The position numbers and the translations under genes were made by a program. This document shows, in pieces, positions 17,755-25,345 of a stretch of 64,000 bases of DNA. Source of the DNA: Streptomyces sp. NRRL F-525 (GTDB lineage: Bacteria > Actinomycetota > Actinomycetes > Streptomycetales > Streptomycetaceae); contig NZ_JNXE01000025.1 of NCBI RefSeq assembly GCF_000716605.1, forward strand, positions 86,730 through 150,729. The letters are read 5' to 3'. Within the stretch, counting starts at the first letter, position 1. Each line of letters begins with the position of its first letter. Below the pieces are notes generated by a model. It worked only from the letters and a program-made list of their open reading frames with translations, was not told the origin of the DNA and made no database searches.

Positions 17755-18990
17755 TCAGTCCCCGGCGGTGAGGAGGAGCACGACGTTGTGCCCGCCGAAC
17801 CCGAAGGAGTGGCTGACGGCGGCCCGGACGCGCTGGCCGCGGGGCTCGCCCGTGACGCAGTCCAGGTCGAAGGGGAGGTTGTCCGGGGTGAGGTTGGCGA
17901 TCGGCGGGACGGTGGAGCGGTGGATGGTGAGGGCGGTGAGCGCCGCTTCGATCGCACCGGCCGCGCCGAGGCTGTGGCCCAGAACTCCCTTGGCGGCGGT
18001 GACACTTGGCCGGTGCGGCAGCACCCGCGCGATCAACTCCGCCTCGGTCAGGTCGTTCAGCGGTGTCGAGGTCCCGTGCGCGTTGACGTGATCGACGTCG
18101 GCCGGGCGCAGCCCCGCCTCCGCGAGCGCCGCCCGCAGCGCGGCCTCGGCGTGAACTCCCCCCGGCGCGGGGGCAGTCGGGTGATGCGCGTCGGAGGTCT
18201 GACCGGCGCCCGCGAGCCGGGCGTACCGCCGCACTCCACGCGCCCGCGCGTCCGCCTCGCGTTCGAGGACGAGGACCGCGGCGCCCTCGGAGATCACGAA
18301 CCCGTCCCGGTCCACCGCGAACGGCCGTGAGGCGGCGGCGGGTTCGTCGACCCGGGACGACAGCGCGCCCATCCGCTGGAAGCCGGAGGCGATCACCGGG
18401 GTGACGGCCGCCTCCGCGCCGCCCGCCACCGCGATGTCGCACAACCCGGCGAGCAGCAGCCCCCGTGCGACGGCCAGGGCACTGGCCCCGGACGCGCACG
18501 CGGTCTCGGTCGCCAGGGACGGGCCGTGCGCGCCGAGGTCCAACGACACTTCCCCGGCGGCCATGTTGGAGATCAGCATGGGCACGAGCGCGGGTGACAC
18601 CAGCTCGGGTCCGCCCTGGTGATGGCGGATCGTCTGGTCCTCCAGATGCGCGGCCCCGGCCAGCCCCGAGCCGATCACCACGGCGACCCGCGTCCCGTCC
18701 CACCCGGCCGGGTCGAGCCCGGCGTCGGCGACGGCCTCGCGTGCCGCGAGCAGGGCGAGTTGGCTGAACCGGCCCATCCGCCAGGCCTTTCCGCCGCCGA
18801 TCCGCGCCTGCTCCGGGGTCATCAGCGGGATACGGCAGGACAAGTCCACGGCGCAGCCCTTGAGTTCGGGGTCGGTGGCACCGGTTGACCGCCCGCTCAG
18901 GACCCCCTTCCAGGTCTCCTCGCGGCCGACCCCGGCCGGGGTGATGAGCCCCAGGCCGGTGACGGACACGGGCGCGGACGCCGCCTTCAT
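17755..18990 (-). CDS. Beta-ketoacyl-ACP synthase II (FabF-type)
   Basis: 411 aa elongating ketosynthase. Nucleophile C165 in ETACASG, the two histidines in NAHGTST (H305) and GHSLGAAG (H339), and K334 are all present, so it should be active. No adjacent chain-length-factor partner, hence not a classical aromatic type II PKS. ATG overlaps the ACP stop by four bases, and the pair is surely co-expressed. Expected to condense malonyl-ACP with an acyl chain carried by the cluster ACP. Confidence 0.93.
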   Translation of the reverse strand: MKAASAPVSVTGLGLITPAGVGREETWKGVLSGRSTGATDPELKGCAVDLSCRIPLMTPEQARIGGGKAWRMGRFSQLALLAAREAVADAGLDPAGWDGTRVAVVIGSGLAGAAHLEDQTIRHHQGGPELVSPALVPMLISNMAAGEVSLDLGAHGPSLATETACASGASALAVARGLLLAGLCDIAVAGGAEAAVTPVIASGFQRMGALSSRVDEPAAASRPFAVDRDGFVISEGAAVLVLEREADARARGVRRYARLAGAGQTSDAHHPTAPAPGGVHAEAALRAALAEAGLRPADVDHVNAHGTSTPLNDLTEAELIARVLPHRPSVTAAKGVLGHSLGAAGAIEAALTALTIHRSTVPPIANLTPDNLPFDLDCVTGEPRGQRVRAAVSHSFGFGGHNVVLLLTAGD

Positions 18991-19223
18991 CGCTCCCGCT
19001 TGGCGTTCAGCGCGGCGACGAGCTCACCCACGGTGCTGTGCTTGGCGGCCTCTTCCTCCGCGACCGGAACCCCGAGCTGCTCCTGGAGCGCGAGGGCGAG
19101 TTCGGCCAGCGCGAGGGAGTCTAGGTCGAGGCTCTCCAGGGTGGCCTCCGGCCGGATGCTCTCGGCGCTGACCTCGAACTTCTCGGTGAGTACGGCGGTC
19201 ACGGCGGTCTGGGCGGGGGACAT
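18987..19223 (-). CDS. Acyl carrier protein
   Basis: 78 aa, acidic, four-helix carrier. The phosphopantetheine attachment serine is S36 in LDLDSLALAEL. Directly followed, with a 4-base overlap, by the ketosynthase gene. It would carry the growing acyl chain for both KASIII proteins and the KASII. Ribosome site AAAGGACC precedes the ATG. No phosphopantetheinyl transferase gene is nearby. Confidence 0.93.
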   Translation of the reverse strand: MSPAQTAVTAVLTEKFEVSAESIRPEATLESLDLDSLALAELALALQEQLGVPVAEEEAAKHSTVGELVAALNAKRER

Positions 19224-19374
19224 GGGGGTCCTTTCGGTGGGGCGAGCGGTGTTCCAGGGCGAGAGGCGTTCCGGAACCGAGGCGTCCGACCTGTTTTTTG
19301 CGGTGCGGACGCCGAGGGGGGCGAGCGGCGGGCGTACGCGGGGACGGGCGGGGTTGGTCTGAGGTGAGGTCGGT

Positions 19375-19439
19375 CTCGAACGGGGCTGATGTCAGACGAG
19401 GTTGATGTGAGGCGAGGTTGATGTTGGGTGAGGCTGGTC
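19375..19439 (-). repeat. Degenerate direct repeats between ACP gene and second KASIII gene
   Basis: Units related to GAGGTTGATGT recur two to four times (for example near 19397 and 19415) and blend into the repetitive 3' end of the KASIII gene, which encodes an Asp-Pro-Ala-Thr-rich tail. This looks like slippage-expanded sequence. The rest of the 216-base gap shows no gene. Confidence 0.4.
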
Positions 19440-20678
19440 TCAGGCGATCTGGGTCCGCGGGGCCGGGTCGGTGGCGGGGTCGGCCACGTCGGTAACCGGG
19501 TCGGCCGGGTCGGTAGCCGCCTGGGTAGCCGGGTCGATATCTTCGGCCAGGTCGGTGGCCGGGTCGGCCAGGTCGGCAGCGGGTACGGGTACGGGTACGG
19601 GTACGACCTCGGCATCCGCGCCGGCTGTGTCGACGTGCGGCACGGGCGGCAGTTCCGGCCACACCAGGGCCGCCGAGCCCCAGGTGAGTCCGGCGCCGAA
19701 GGCGGTCAGCAACACCCTTTCCCCGGAGCGGAGTTCACCCCGCGCGGCGGCGTCGGCCAGGGCCAGCGGGATGGACGCGGCGCCGGTGTTGCCGACGCGC
19801 GCGATGTTGGTGACGTGCCGTTCGCCGGGGACCGGGATGCGGTCGCCGACGGCGGACAGGATGCGGGCGTTGGCCTGATGGGCGCAGAACCGGTCCACAT
19901 CCTCGGCCGCCCAGTCCGCGCGCTTGAGCACGGCGTGGGCGGACTGGGTCATACGGGTCACCGCATGCTGGTACACCTCACGCCCCCGCATACGGAAGTA
20001 ACGGTCGTCCGGGCCGAATTCACCGGGCCGGGAACGCTCGCGCGCACCACCGCCGGGCACCTGGATCAGCTCCTCGCCCGAACCGTCGCCGCCGAGGTCC
20101 AGCGCCAGCACGGCACCCGGCTCGTCGCGCTCACCGCGCCGTAGGACCACCGCCCCCGCGCCGTCGCCGAACAGGATTCCGGCGGAACGATCCTGCGGGT
20201 CCAGCAGCGTCGAGTACACCTCGGCCGCGACCAGCAGGACCCGGTCGGCGCATCCCGAGGTCAGAGCGCCGACGGCGGCGGCAAGGCCGTAGACGAAACC
20301 GCTGCACGCGGCGGAGACGTCCCACGCGGCGATCTCGCCGAGGCCGAGGCGGGTGGCCAGTCGGGGCGCCATGGCGGGCATCGGTCGGTCCGAGGTCGAG
20401 GTGGCGACGATCACGGCGTCGACCAGGGGGCCGCCGGCGACCGCGAGCGCGCGGCCGGCCGCCTCCAGCGCGAGGTCGCCGGTGGTCACGCCCGGTGCCG
20501 CGCGGCGGCGTTCGCCGATGCCGGTGCGGCGGCGGACCCAGGCGTCGTCGACGTCCCACGCGGCGGGCAGGGCGTGGTTCGGCACCGCGTCCGGGGGGAC
20601 GAAACCGGCGATGCCCTCGAGGACCGCCGTCTGCGGCGTTCTCAAGAGCGGGGCTGCGCTGGGCAGTCGGAAGGTCAC
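19440..20678 (-). CDS. Ketoacyl-ACP synthase III (second KASIII) with repetitive C-terminal tail
   Basis: 412 aa; the first 341 residues are a normal FabH-like enzyme with C125 (SAACSGF), H267 (CAHQAN) and N297 (RVGNTGA). Residues about 342-412 are a low-complexity extension of alternating Val-Pro and repeated D-P-A-T-D units not found in ordinary FabH. First gene of the minus-strand cluster, so it probably supplies the starter condensation between an acyl-CoA and malonyl-ACP. The tail could tether partners or be neutral expansion; nothing in the sequence decides this. Confidence 0.9.
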   Translation of the reverse strand: MTFRLPSAAPLLRTPQTAVLEGIAGFVPPDAVPNHALPAAWDVDDAWVRRRTGIGERRRAAPGVTTGDLALEAAGRALAVAGGPLVDAVIVATSTSDRPMPAMAPRLATRLGLGEIAAWDVSAACSGFVYGLAAAVGALTSGCADRVLLVAAEVYSTLLDPQDRSAGILFGDGAGAVVLRRGERDEPGAVLALDLGGDGSGEELIQVPGGGARERSRPGEFGPDDRYFRMRGREVYQHAVTRMTQSAHAVLKRADWAAEDVDRFCAHQANARILSAVGDRIPVPGERHVTNIARVGNTGAASIPLALADAAARGELRSGERVLLTAFGAGLTWGSAALVWPELPPVPHVDTAGADAEVVPVPVPVPAADLADPATDLAEDIDPATQAATDPADPVTDVADPATDPAPRTQIA

Positions 20679-20914
20679 ACACGCCTCGATGGGGAAGTGA
20701 TCTTGGACGAGCGTGCACGACTGTAGATCGGATCAAGATCCGGGCGGGGGCGTGACGCGATTCGAACGCGTGACCAGTTCGGGCCCGTTTTCGACATAAG
20801 CGCAGCTCAGAGCACGAAGTGAGGAAACGTTACGTCTGTTATGTAGCTCGCAGATCACCCGAAAGAGGGCGCTTGGAGGCGGCCGTTCGACGCACAACCG
20901 CCCATGGGGTCATG
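20679..20914. other. Intergenic region upstream of the cluster
   Basis: No gene is supported here. It holds the CGGATC palindrome and, at 20755-20771, a 5-bp stem with a 7-base loop ACGCG-ATTCGAA-CGCGT that on the minus strand looks like a tRNA T-arm (loop TTCGAAT). No acceptor, D or anticodon arms could be paired with it, so it is not a tRNA gene. Confidence 0.5.
20729..20742. promoter_or_regulatory. Palindrome upstream of the ketosynthase cluster
   Basis: CGGATC-AA-GATCCG is a perfect 6+2+6 palindrome 51 bases before the first cluster gene (start 20678). It sits where a repressor or activator of the cluster would bind. No regulator gene is encoded within the cluster itself. Confidence 0.4.
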
Positions 20915-21148
20915 TCAGTTCGTGACGGCTGGCGTGGGCGTGGGCGGCCGCGATGTCGGCGGGGCGCCAACGGGCTTAATGGTCAAGGCAGTTCGGGTGC
21001 GGTTCTCCGTGAACAGGACCTGGGCGTCGACGGTGATGCGGCCGAGGGCCGGATGGAGGATCGCCCTGCTCCCGCCGTAGCACTGGGCGACCTCTTGGAA
21101 TTCGCCTTGTCGATCAGCGTCCAGAAAACCACGATGGCCCTGAACCAT
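20915..21148 (-). pseudogene. Remnant of an MmyB-like XRE regulator, C-terminal end
   Basis: An open stretch of 77 codons whose second half (GGSRAILHPALGRITVDAQVL followed by TENR) closely matches the C-terminal ligand-domain pattern of Streptomyces MmyB-like regulators (L-H-P-x-x-G-x-I-x-x-D-x-Q-V-L-x-x-E-N). There is no HTH domain and too little room for one before the next gene, so this is a 5'-truncated fragment rather than a gene. Recognition is by eye; a protein search against PF17765 would settle it. Confidence 0.5.
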
Positions 21149-21168
21149 CCCGGCAGGCGTGTGGAGCG

Positions 21169-22416
21169 TCAGTCGAACTCGCCGAGCATGGTGACGAGTT
21201 GGCGCCCCTCCTGCGCCCCACGGCGCAGTAACACGGCGGCCGTCGTGTGGAGTTCGTTCCAGGCGTGAGGACGGCCGATGGCGTCGGCGTCCGGCACCGC
21301 TTCCGCGGCTACCGCGAGGGCCTGAGCGGCTTCACCTGCCCCGGCCAAGGCGTGCGCGAGGCACGTTTTGTACCAGGTCCGGTCGCGCCGGTAGTCGTCG
21401 GGCAGAGCGGCCAGACCGACCGTCAGGTGATCGACGGCCGTCTGCCAGTCTCGCAAGTGCATGGCGGCCATGCCGCGTTGCAGCGTGAACCATGTCTCGC
21501 CGTAGAAGTACATCCACGGCGGTTCGTCCTCCGGGTGTTCGGCCGCCCGGCTGATCATGTCCTGCGCCTCGTCCAGGAGGCGTTCCGCGTCGTCGCCGTC
21601 GCCGTTGAGGGCGTGCCCCCGGGCGGCCATCTGAGCGGCCATGCCCTGAATCCCCAGGGACGTGCCAGGGGCCGACCAACGCGCCGCGTCGGCCAGCCGG
21701 ACGGCCCGGTCTCCGCGACCGCCGGACCACGCCATGTGGGCCTTCATGGACAGCGTGGTCGCGGCCATGTTGGCGTCCCCGGCCTCCAGCGCCCATTCGT
21801 GGCTGCGGTCGTACCACGCCAGCGCGGCGGCCGTCTGCCCCTGGTCCTGCGCCATCCATGCGAGGAACTGCGCGTGTTCGGAAGCCAGCCGGACAACTCG
21901 GTCGGCCAGTGGGCCACGGGCGCTCGCGTACAGGTCGACCACCGTGCCGAGCTGCTGCCGCATGATCCCGACGAGCGGGCGCGATCCGATCTCGTCCTCC
22001 GCCCTGCGGTGTTCGGCCAGGAGTCGGTCCAGCCAGTCGAGAGTGGGGGCGTCGACCTTGTTGCCGTTGCCGACAACGGTCGTCACCCGGGTCAGCAGAT
22101 CATCGTCAGGGCCCGGCCCCGGGAGGACCAGACCGGCGACCGCCTGAGCCGGGGCCATGGACCCCGCACGGATGAGGTCGGCCGGAATTCCGAGCCCGGC
22201 TGCGATCCGCTGCCGCACCTCGGCGGACGTCACCCTGCGGCGGCCCCGCTCGATCTCGGACACGTCCGGCTGCACCAGGCCGATCCGTTCCCCGATCTTG
22301 GTCTGCGACAGGCCGGTCAGCTTCCGGTAGGTGCGGAGGACAGCACCCCAGTCCCCGGCCGCGACGGCTGCGATGAGCTGCGGATGCGTCCACAGATCGG
22401 GGCGCATGTTCTCCAT
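21169..22416 (-). CDS. XRE-family transcriptional regulator with TPR-like C-terminal domain
   Basis: 415 aa. HTH_3 domain at about residues 25-80 (YRKLTGLSQTKIGERIGLVQ, then DVSEIERGRRRVTS). The remaining 330 residues are helical, with Ala-rich repeats of the tetratricopeptide kind (ALAWYDRSHEWALEAGD, AVDHLTVGLAALP). Start ATG 22416 chosen as the first Met after the divergent promoter palindrome; MRPD at 22406 is an alternative. Such proteins respond to a peptide or small ligand through the TPR domain. Divergent from three tiny genes starting at 22510. Confidence 0.88.
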   Translation of the reverse strand: MENMRPDLWTHPQLIAAVAAGDWGAVLRTYRKLTGLSQTKIGERIGLVQPDVSEIERGRRRVTSAEVRQRIAAGLGIPADLIRAGSMAPAQAVAGLVLPGPGPDDDLLTRVTTVVGNGNKVDAPTLDWLDRLLAEHRRAEDEIGSRPLVGIMRQQLGTVVDLYASARGPLADRVVRLASEHAQFLAWMAQDQGQTAAALAWYDRSHEWALEAGDANMAATTLSMKAHMAWSGGRGDRAVRLADAARWSAPGTSLGIQGMAAQMAARGHALNGDGDDAERLLDEAQDMISRAAEHPEDEPPWMYFYGETWFTLQRGMAAMHLRDWQTAVDHLTVGLAALPDDYRRDRTWYKTCLAHALAGAGEAAQALAVAAEAVPDADAIGRPHAWNELHTTAAVLLRRGAQEGRQLVTMLGEFD

Positions 22417-22424
22417 GGATCGAA

Positions 22425-22441
22425 TATAGGGCGCTCCTATA
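22425..22441. promoter_or_regulatory. Perfect inverted repeat at the XRE/small-gene divergent promoter
   Basis: TATAGG-GCGCT-CCTATA: 6-base arms with a 5-base spacer, 9 bases from the regulator start. Each arm resembles a -10 element on one strand, so a protein bound here would cover both promoters. Likely autoregulatory operator of the XRE protein. Confidence 0.5.
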
Positions 22442-22509
22442 GGGCCGCGGGATGGGAACGGCCGGCGTCCGCCGTAAGGGTGGGTGACCTGCGAGGGGAG
22501 CGAAAGATC

Positions 22510-22704
22510 ATGATCACGAAGACGACGGAGACCGGCCCCGTCCACCTGGGACTGCCAGACCCTGAGCCGGTGCCGGCCGACGACTGCGACGTCTGCGCGG
22601 TGCTCGCGCGGAACCGGGAGACGGCACGTCGGGACGGCGACCTGTCCAAGGTCACGGACCTCAACATCGAAATGCGGACGCATCAGGGGAGTGGGTGCGC
22701 ATGA
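22510..22704 (+). CDS. Small CxxC protein, 64 aa
   Basis: Short acidic protein with a Cys pair in DDCDVCAVLARNR and a charged helical C-terminal half. GAGGGGAG at 22493-22500 is a strong ribosome site. First of three genes joined by 4-base stop-start overlaps, divergent from the XRE-TPR regulator. Small proteins of this kind accompany XRE regulators in many streptomycetes; no function is known to me. The CxxC could bind zinc with the third gene's Cys pair, which is speculation. Confidence 0.72.
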   Translation: MITKTTETGPVHLGLPDPEPVPADDCDVCAVLARNRETARRDGDLSKVTDLNIEMRTHQGSGCA

Positions 22705-22919
22705 ACGTGTTCATTCCGGAAATCGGAGATCTTGTGTACGACGTGGCGACCGGCAAGGTCGGCCAGGCCATGGGACACGAGGGGCGGCACTGGCAGCTGC
22801 GGCCGGTCGGCGGGGGCCGCGAGTGGGACGCCGAAGGGCCGATCCGGCCGCCCACCGATGCCGAGCGGCTGTCGGCGGGCGTGGCCGTGGCCAACGCCCG
22901 CAGCCGGAGTGGGCTGTGA
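22701..22919 (+). CDS. Small hypothetical protein, 72 aa
   Basis: Begins at ATG 22701 inside the previous stop (ATGA); AGGGGA ten bases upstream favours this over the GTG at 22695. Contains VYDVATGKVGQAMGHEGRHWQLRPVGGG, a beta-rich stretch like a small SH3-type barrel, and no Cys. Second gene of the three-gene unit beside the XRE regulator. Family not recognised. Confidence 0.72.
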   Translation: MNVFIPEIGDLVYDVATGKVGQAMGHEGRHWQLRPVGGGREWDAEGPIRPPTDAERLSAGVAVANARSRSGL

Positions 22920-23074
22920 GCGCGCCGGTCGGCAAGGTGACGTCGTCGGCGTCGTACGACGTTGCCGCGTACCGCAGGCTTCTTGACCACGGGCAGTCGT
23001 GCCAGGCGTGCGTGAAGGCCATGTGCCCCCAGGCCCGGTCCCTCTGGCGGATGGTCAAAAGACGGGAGCCGTAG
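22916..23074 (+). CDS. Small Cys-rich protein, 52 aa
   Basis: GTG start overlaps the preceding stop (GTGA 22916-22919). Sequence features: HGQSCQACVKAMCPQARSLW, with three Cys spaced C-x2-C-x4-C, and a basic C-terminus. Third gene of the translationally coupled trio; the coupling and conserved-looking Cys pattern support it as a real gene despite its size. The 151 bases after it, up to the monooxygenase start, hold no gene I can support. Confidence 0.62.
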   Translation: MSAPVGKVTSSASYDVAAYRRLLDHGQSCQACVKAMCPQARSLWRMVKRREP

Positions 23075-23225
23075 ACACCTCAACAGGGAGCAGGGCACCT
23101 ACGGATGATCAGTCGGCCGGCACCCGCCTGATCCGGCCCCTCCGGCTCCAGGCCACCTGGGCGGACCTGGTGCGCCGGGTGACCCACGACGGAACCGGCC
23201 CGGCGCCGACTGGGAGAATGACCCC

Positions 23226-23588
23226 ATGAGCATCGTCAAGATCAACGTACTCACCGTCCCCGAGGAGCAGCGCGAGACGCTGGAGAAGCGGTTCGCGAAC
23301 CGGGCCGGGACGGTGGACAGCTCGGACGGGTTCGAGTGGTTCGAGCTGCTGCGTCCCGTCGAGGGCACCGACACCTACCTCGTGTACACGCGCTGGCGCG
23401 CCGAGGAGGACTTCCAGAACTGGATGTCGGGGATGGGGCAGGCCGCCCACCGGGGTGCGTCCCAGGAGGGCGGCGCGCAGGGATCCGCCGAGGGTTCCCC
23501 TCAGGGTGAGCGGCCGAGGCCCGCCGCCACGGACGCGACGCTGTGGACGTTCGAGGTGGTGCAGCAGGCGGGGCCCAAGGAGGGCTAG
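23226..23588 (+). CDS. Antibiotic-biosynthesis-monooxygenase (ABM/IsdG-like) family protein
   Basis: 120 aa. Dimeric alpha+beta barrel signature: INVLTVPEEQRETLEKRFANRAG, then GFEWFELLRPVEG and YLVYTRWRAEEDFQNWM. Related to heme-degrading HmoA/MhuD proteins and to small monooxygenases. A Gly/Gln/Pro-rich loop at about 80-102 is longer than usual. Single gene; heme breakdown or a stress role is family-level inference. Confidence 0.88.
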   Translation: MSIVKINVLTVPEEQRETLEKRFANRAGTVDSSDGFEWFELLRPVEGTDTYLVYTRWRAEEDFQNWMSGMGQAAHRGASQEGGAQGSAEGSPQGERPRPAATDATLWTFEVVQQAGPKEG

Positions 23589-23619
23589 GGCGTCTGCACG
23601 TCTGAAGCGGCTCGTGCAC

Positions 23620-23715
23620 GACCGTCCTTGTCCACGACGGATCGTGCACGACGTCCTCCTCTTCTACGACGGCTCACGCACGACCGTCCTCCTCCTCTAC
23701 GACGGCTCACGCACA
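23620..23715. repeat. Short imperfect tandem repeat
   Basis: A unit of about 33 bases built on GTCCTCCTCNTCTACGACGG recurs at 23653 and 23686, with a degenerate copy near 23624. The last copy runs into the 3' end of the PH-domain protein gene. Probably replication slippage; no function visible. Confidence 0.5.
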
Positions 23716-25229
23716 GCCACCCCCAACTCCCGCAGCACCACCGCCAAGTCATCCGGCGCCGCAGCCAGCCTCACCAGCCGCCCCCCGTCGTCGAGTTCGG
23801 CGATGTGCCACCCGCTGGGCACGGTCTCTCCGTCACCGCCCCGCACCCGCCGTACCGTCCGCACGGTGAGCCGTTCCACCGGTATCCGGCGTGCCGCGAA
23901 CCGGCCCGGGCCCGGGGTCACCGCGGGCGGGCCGGTGCCGAGGGCGATGTGGGTGCCGAAGCCGTACGGGTTGTAGTCGGTGTGCTCCAGGAAGCGCGCG
24001 GGCAGGAACACCTCGCCGTCCAACTCGGGGAGTTCCGCGGTCACTTCGGCCGGTCGGGGTGCGCGGACGCGGGTCGCGCGCCAGGCCCAGCCGAAGAGTG
24101 CGGCCGTGCCGAGCGTGCCCGCCGCCGCCCACGTGATCGTCGTGGCGGAGGCGAACAGGGTCGTGGGGTGGAGGTAGCAGAGGGGGACCAGCCACACCGC
24201 CGTACCGGCCAGCACCAGCGTGAACGGCAAGGCGGAGGGCAGGACTTCGTCGCCGGGGAGGCGGCGGCCGCGCAGGCTCTGCAGGATCTGGGCGCCGGGG
24301 TAGCCCGCGGCGAGAGCGGCGACGGCGGCGATGGCGGCCAGCACCGCGGCGGACTGGACGTGCTGGTGCCAGACGTAGCGCGAACCGGTGATCGTCCTCA
24401 CCTCGTGGCGCCAGAAGGTGAGTTGGACCTTGTCACCGGCGCGGAACCCGTCGGCGGCCTCGACCGGGACCCGCAGGCGCTCGAACGGCCGGTTGTCGGT
24501 GAAGTACAGCCAGCTGTCGGTCCTGGGCCGGTTGGGGTCGGTCCGGGCGATCACGGCCGAGGTGTAGGTCAGGCACTCCGAGCGCTGTGCGACCGGTGTC
24601 GCGGCCGTGCACGGAACGGCCGCCTCCCAGGCCCGCTGGTCCGCCGCGACGTCCGACACGAACCCCGCCGCCATGCCCGCGCAGATCAGCAGCGTCGCGC
24701 ACCAGGCGACCGCCCACACCGGGACGCTCCCGGCGGTGCGGTCCGAGACGACACGGATGCGGGCGGGCTCCGGGACGTCGGTTCCGTAGCGCTGGTGCAG
24801 TGCGCGCAGGGCCGTCAACCGGTCGTGGAATTCGGCGAGTTCGGCGGCCCGGCCGACCGGCAGGGGCAGGGTCCGTCGGTGTCCGTTCCGCAGCAGCACA
24901 CTCACCCGGCAGAACTCACTGCTCCGCGAGCTTCTGTGTCTCAGCCGGATCTGCAGGTCGGCGACCTCGTACCAGGGCAGGCTCCAGCGCCGTAGCAACG
25001 TCCGGGACCGCAGGCCGCGGGCGTCGGCGTCCACCCGGGCGGTGACCGCGTGGAGCGCCACGAAGGCGATGAACGCGAGCGACGAGCCGAGGGCCAGCGC
25101 CGGCGGGTCCGGGCCCCGGTACGTCGTCCACGCCCCGGCGACAACCGCCCCAGCCGCCCCGAACGCGACGAAGAACCACAGGGCGCGGCGCGCCCCGGGA
25201 CGGCAGGTCACCTCACCGACTTCGGTCAT
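23697..25229 (-). CDS. Membrane protein with PH-like domain
   Basis: 510 aa. Two hydrophobic helices near residues 14-60, then a bacterial PH-type segment (VDADARGLRSRTLLRRWSLPWYEVADLQIR), a helix around 170-190, and three or four more helices between about 280 and 400. A C-terminal soluble part ends in charged residues. Probably an integral membrane protein of unknown role. Start ATG 25229 gives a normal topology; upstream in-frame codons overlap the divergent promoter. Confidence 0.75.
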   Translation of the reverse strand: MTEVGEVTCRPGARRALWFFVAFGAAGAVVAGAWTTYRGPDPPALALGSSLAFIAFVALHAVTARVDADARGLRSRTLLRRWSLPWYEVADLQIRLRHRSSRSSEFCRVSVLLRNGHRRTLPLPVGRAAELAEFHDRLTALRALHQRYGTDVPEPARIRVVSDRTAGSVPVWAVAWCATLLICAGMAAGFVSDVAADQRAWEAAVPCTAATPVAQRSECLTYTSAVIARTDPNRPRTDSWLYFTDNRPFERLRVPVEAADGFRAGDKVQLTFWRHEVRTITGSRYVWHQHVQSAAVLAAIAAVAALAAGYPGAQILQSLRGRRLPGDEVLPSALPFTLVLAGTAVWLVPLCYLHPTTLFASATTITWAAAGTLGTAALFGWAWRATRVRAPRPAEVTAELPELDGEVFLPARFLEHTDYNPYGFGTHIALGTGPPAVTPGPGRFAARRIPVERLTVRTVRRVRGGDGETVPSGWHIAELDDGGRLVRLAAAPDDLAVVLRELGVAVREPS

Positions 25230-25345
25230 GCCCTGAACGGTGCCTCGGCCGACGCGGCGGGCGCTTGTGCGTTCTCCGGCAGTGTTGTGGCAGGCCAGGC
25301 TGCCCGCAGGAGGCAAGGAGAGGGCGAGAAGAGGGTGAGAAAAAA

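Noticed and set aside
17755..18990. Aromatic type II minimal PKS
   Set aside because: A single KAS with active-site Cys is present and no chain-length factor or aromatase/cyclase gene, so this label is not supported.
20755..20771. tRNA gene
   Set aside because: Only a T-arm-like hairpin; no acceptor, D-arm or anticodon arm can be formed around it.
23620..23715. CRISPR-like or regulatory tandem repeat
   Set aside because: Two good copies and one degenerate copy without spacers, running into a coding end; slippage is sufficient.
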